Below, in pieces: positions 5,502-6,392 of a stretch of 6,392 bases of DNA; position 1 is the first letter of the stretch; every line of letters begins with the position of its first letter. A model generated the notes under the pieces. It was given only the letters and a program-made list of their open reading frames with translations, did no database searches and was not told where the DNA came from. This stretch comes from Thiobacillaceae bacterium (GTDB taxonomy: Bacteria > Pseudomonadota > Gammaproteobacteria > Burkholderiales > Thiobacillaceae). Both the position numbers and the translations under genes were made by a program. The stretch covers positions 6,330 through 12,721 of the forward strand of contig JAHENE010000033.1 of NCBI GenBank assembly GCA_024643305.1. Direction: 5' to 3'.

Positions 5502-6071
5502 TCACTTCAACTTCTGGATAATGCTGGTCACCACGCCCCACACCGTCAGCTCCTGTCCCTCCTTGAACTCGATGGGCGCATAATCCGGGTTCTCGGCAAT
5601 CAGCCTTATCTTGCCGCGGCGCTTCTCCAGCCTTTTAACCGTCAGCTCGCCATCCACCACCGCAATCACAATGTCGTTGTGCTGCGGCTCCAGCGCGCGG
5701 TCCACTACCAGCAGGCTGCCTTCCTGGATGCCGGCGCCCGTCATCGAATCGCCCGCCGCCTGCACAAAAAACGTGGCCTCGCGGTGCTCGATCAAGTGCT
5801 CGTTCAAATCCAGCCAGGCCTCCACGTAGTCGTCCGCCGGCGAAGGAAAGCCCGCCCGCACCCGGTGGCCAAACAAAGGCACTTTCAGCGGCACTGGCAT
5901 GGGGGAGGGCAGCAGGGCGCCTTCCGGCAGCTCGGCCAGCGCCTGCACCGCCGGCAGCAGCCGCGCCGGCAGGCGGATTACCTTGCTGGGCTCGCCTTTG
6001 GGGCGCCCGGCGCCAGGGCGGACCCCGCCGTGGGCGGGTTTGGGTGGGGTGGTTTTGGGGTTACGTGCCAT
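5502..6071 (-). CDS. umuD: UmuD-type self-cleaving protein with DNA-binding-like N-terminal extension
   Basis: The C-terminal ~120 residues match UmuD, the LexA-like serine protease homologue whose cleaved form joins UmuC in polymerase V. Numbering from the ATG at 6071 (189 residues), the cleavage site is Ala73-Gly74 before [10 protein letters not shown], catalytic Ser109 is in G-D-S-M and Lys146 in L-T-V-K-R-L. E. coli UmuD is 139 residues with Cys-Gly cleavage, so about 50 residues are extra here. They are basic, contain [11 protein letters not shown] and then [13 protein letters not shown], reminiscent of a ribbon-helix-helix segment. An in-frame ATG at 6089 would add six residues, but it lies inside the predicted -10 box, so I prefer 6071. 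Neither start has a clear ribosome binding site. It is probably an SOS-type autorepressor as well as a polymerase subunit. Confidence 0.93.
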   Translation of the reverse strand: MARNPKTTPPKPAHGGVRPGAGRPKGEPSKVIRLPARLLPAVQALAELPEGALLPSPMPVPLKVPLFGHRVRAGFPSPADDYVEAWLDLNEHLIEHREATFFVQAAGDSMTGAGIQEGSLLVVDRALEPQHNDIVIAVVDGELTVKRLEKRRGKIRLIAENPDYAPIEFKEGQELTVWGVVTSIIQKLK

Positions 6072-6102
6072 TCTTGAATTATGTAACATAATTCAAGAAT
6101 GG
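6068..6102. promoter_or_regulatory. 35-bp near-perfect palindrome over the umuD start, putative operator
   Basis: Arms CCATTCTTGAATTATG (6068-6083) and CATAATTCAAGAATGG (6087-6102) are exact reverse complements around TAA. It covers the umuD start codon (6071-6069) and the putative -10. It differs from the E. coli LexA box (CTGT-N8-ACAG). The likely ligand is a dimeric repressor, most simply the umuD product itself. No T-tract follows, so a terminator is unlikely. Confidence 0.75.
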
Positions 6103-6113
6103 GGAACTGTTGA
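6085..6113 (-). promoter_or_regulatory. Putative sigma-70 promoter of umuDC
   Basis: On the minus strand TCAACA (6113-6108) and TATGTT (6090-6085), each matching four of six consensus bases, are separated by 17 bp. The -10 sits at the centre of the palindrome. Transcription would start near 6078, about 7 nt before the ATG, giving an almost leaderless mRNA. That fits the absence of a ribosome binding site. Confidence 0.4.
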
Positions 6114-6121
6114 TATAGGGC

Positions 6122-6392
6122 TTAAACTACCCGCCCACTCGCAAACAATACGCTGACGTTGAGCGGAATGCCTTGCTCGGTGCGCAGGGCGTTGATCTCA
6201 TTGAGGTGTTCTTGTTTGAATTGGGCGAGCTGGGGTTCGCTCAGTTGCGCGACCAGGCCGCGAAAGCCGGCGTACCAGATGATGCGCCACCAGTCTTCGG
6301 CGTCTTTTAGCGGGTAGCCGATGTCAAAGCGCTGGGTTTGCACATTGGCCAGGCCGGCCAAGGTGAAGAGGTCGTGGATCTGGTCTTCGGTG
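6122..6392 (-). CDS. SAM-dependent methyltransferase, C-terminal fragment (runs off right edge)
   Basis: The frame is open from the right edge to TAA at 6122 and gives about 90 residues. They start T-E-D-Q-I-H-D-L-F-T-L-A-G-L-A-N-V, continue through A-E-D-W-W-R-I-I-W-Y-A-G-F-R-G-L and F-K-Q-E-H-L-N-E-I, and end V-S-V-L-F-A-S-G-R-V-V. This is the typical tail of class I SAM-dependent methyltransferases of the UbiE/Methyltransf_11 type. The W-W-x-I-x-W-x-A-G-F-R-G-L segment is the substrate-side region, followed by the final beta-strands. The SAM-binding motif lies outside the window, so the substrate cannot be told. It is on the same strand as umuDC, 50 bp upstream, with no terminator between them except the operator palindrome, so readthrough into umuD is possible. 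Confidence 0.75.
   Translation of the reverse strand, partial: TEDQIHDLFTLAGLANVQTQRFDIGYPLKDAEDWWRIIWYAGFRGLVAQLSEPQLAQFKQEHLNEINALRTEQGIPLNVSVLFASGRVV

Noticed and set aside
6068..6102. Palindrome as terminator of the methyltransferase gene
   Set aside because: The stem is AT-rich, no T-tract follows on the minus strand, and it overlaps the umuD start codon, which fits an operator better.

Overview
The window looks like chromosomal DNA of a Gram-negative proteobacterium, probably beta or gamma. It encodes an outer-membrane beta-barrel with C-terminal Phe, a lipobox lipoprotein, a PhoPQ-like two-component pair and a UmuDC-type polymerase V cassette. Coding regions are GC-rich and the short intergenic gaps are AT-rich. 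Almost everything lies on the minus strand. No rRNA, tRNA, CRISPR array or insertion sequence is visible.

Layout from left to right. Positions 1-109 hold the N-terminus of a lipoprotein (minus, runs off the left edge). A rho-independent terminator (186-207) follows a beta-barrel outer-membrane protein (233-868, minus). The gap 869-1127 has several small inverted repeats. A minus-strand three-gene operon comes next, in transcription order: an OmpR/PhoP-type response regulator (3805-3137), a PhoQ-like sensor kinase (3128-1800) and an SRAP/YedK-family abasic-site protein (1793-1128). Intergenic distances are 8 and 6 nt. The regulator appears to start at a non-canonical ATC codon placed perfectly behind an AGGAGG ribosome binding site.

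Divergent from this operon is a small plus-strand unit (about 3999-4206). It has a strong ribosome binding site, a 29-codon ORF for a Gly-rich peptide ending M-P-C-R-F, and a strong rho-independent terminator whose 5' arm can also pair with an upstream copy of the 3' arm. I do not recognise this peptide. It is the best candidate for something undescribed.

On the right, minus strand, are umuC (5476-4208) and umuD (6071-5502), 25 bp apart. UmuD carries an extra basic N-terminal segment of about 50 residues with a G-A-G-R-P-K-G motif. A 35-bp near-perfect palindrome overlaps its start codon and predicted -10 box, which suggests an autorepressing UmuD with its own operator. The window ends in the C-terminal part of a SAM-dependent methyltransferase (minus, 6122-6392).

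Functionally, two DNA-damage modules (SRAP and UmuDC) flank an envelope-sensing two-component system, with SRAP apparently co-transcribed with the kinase.
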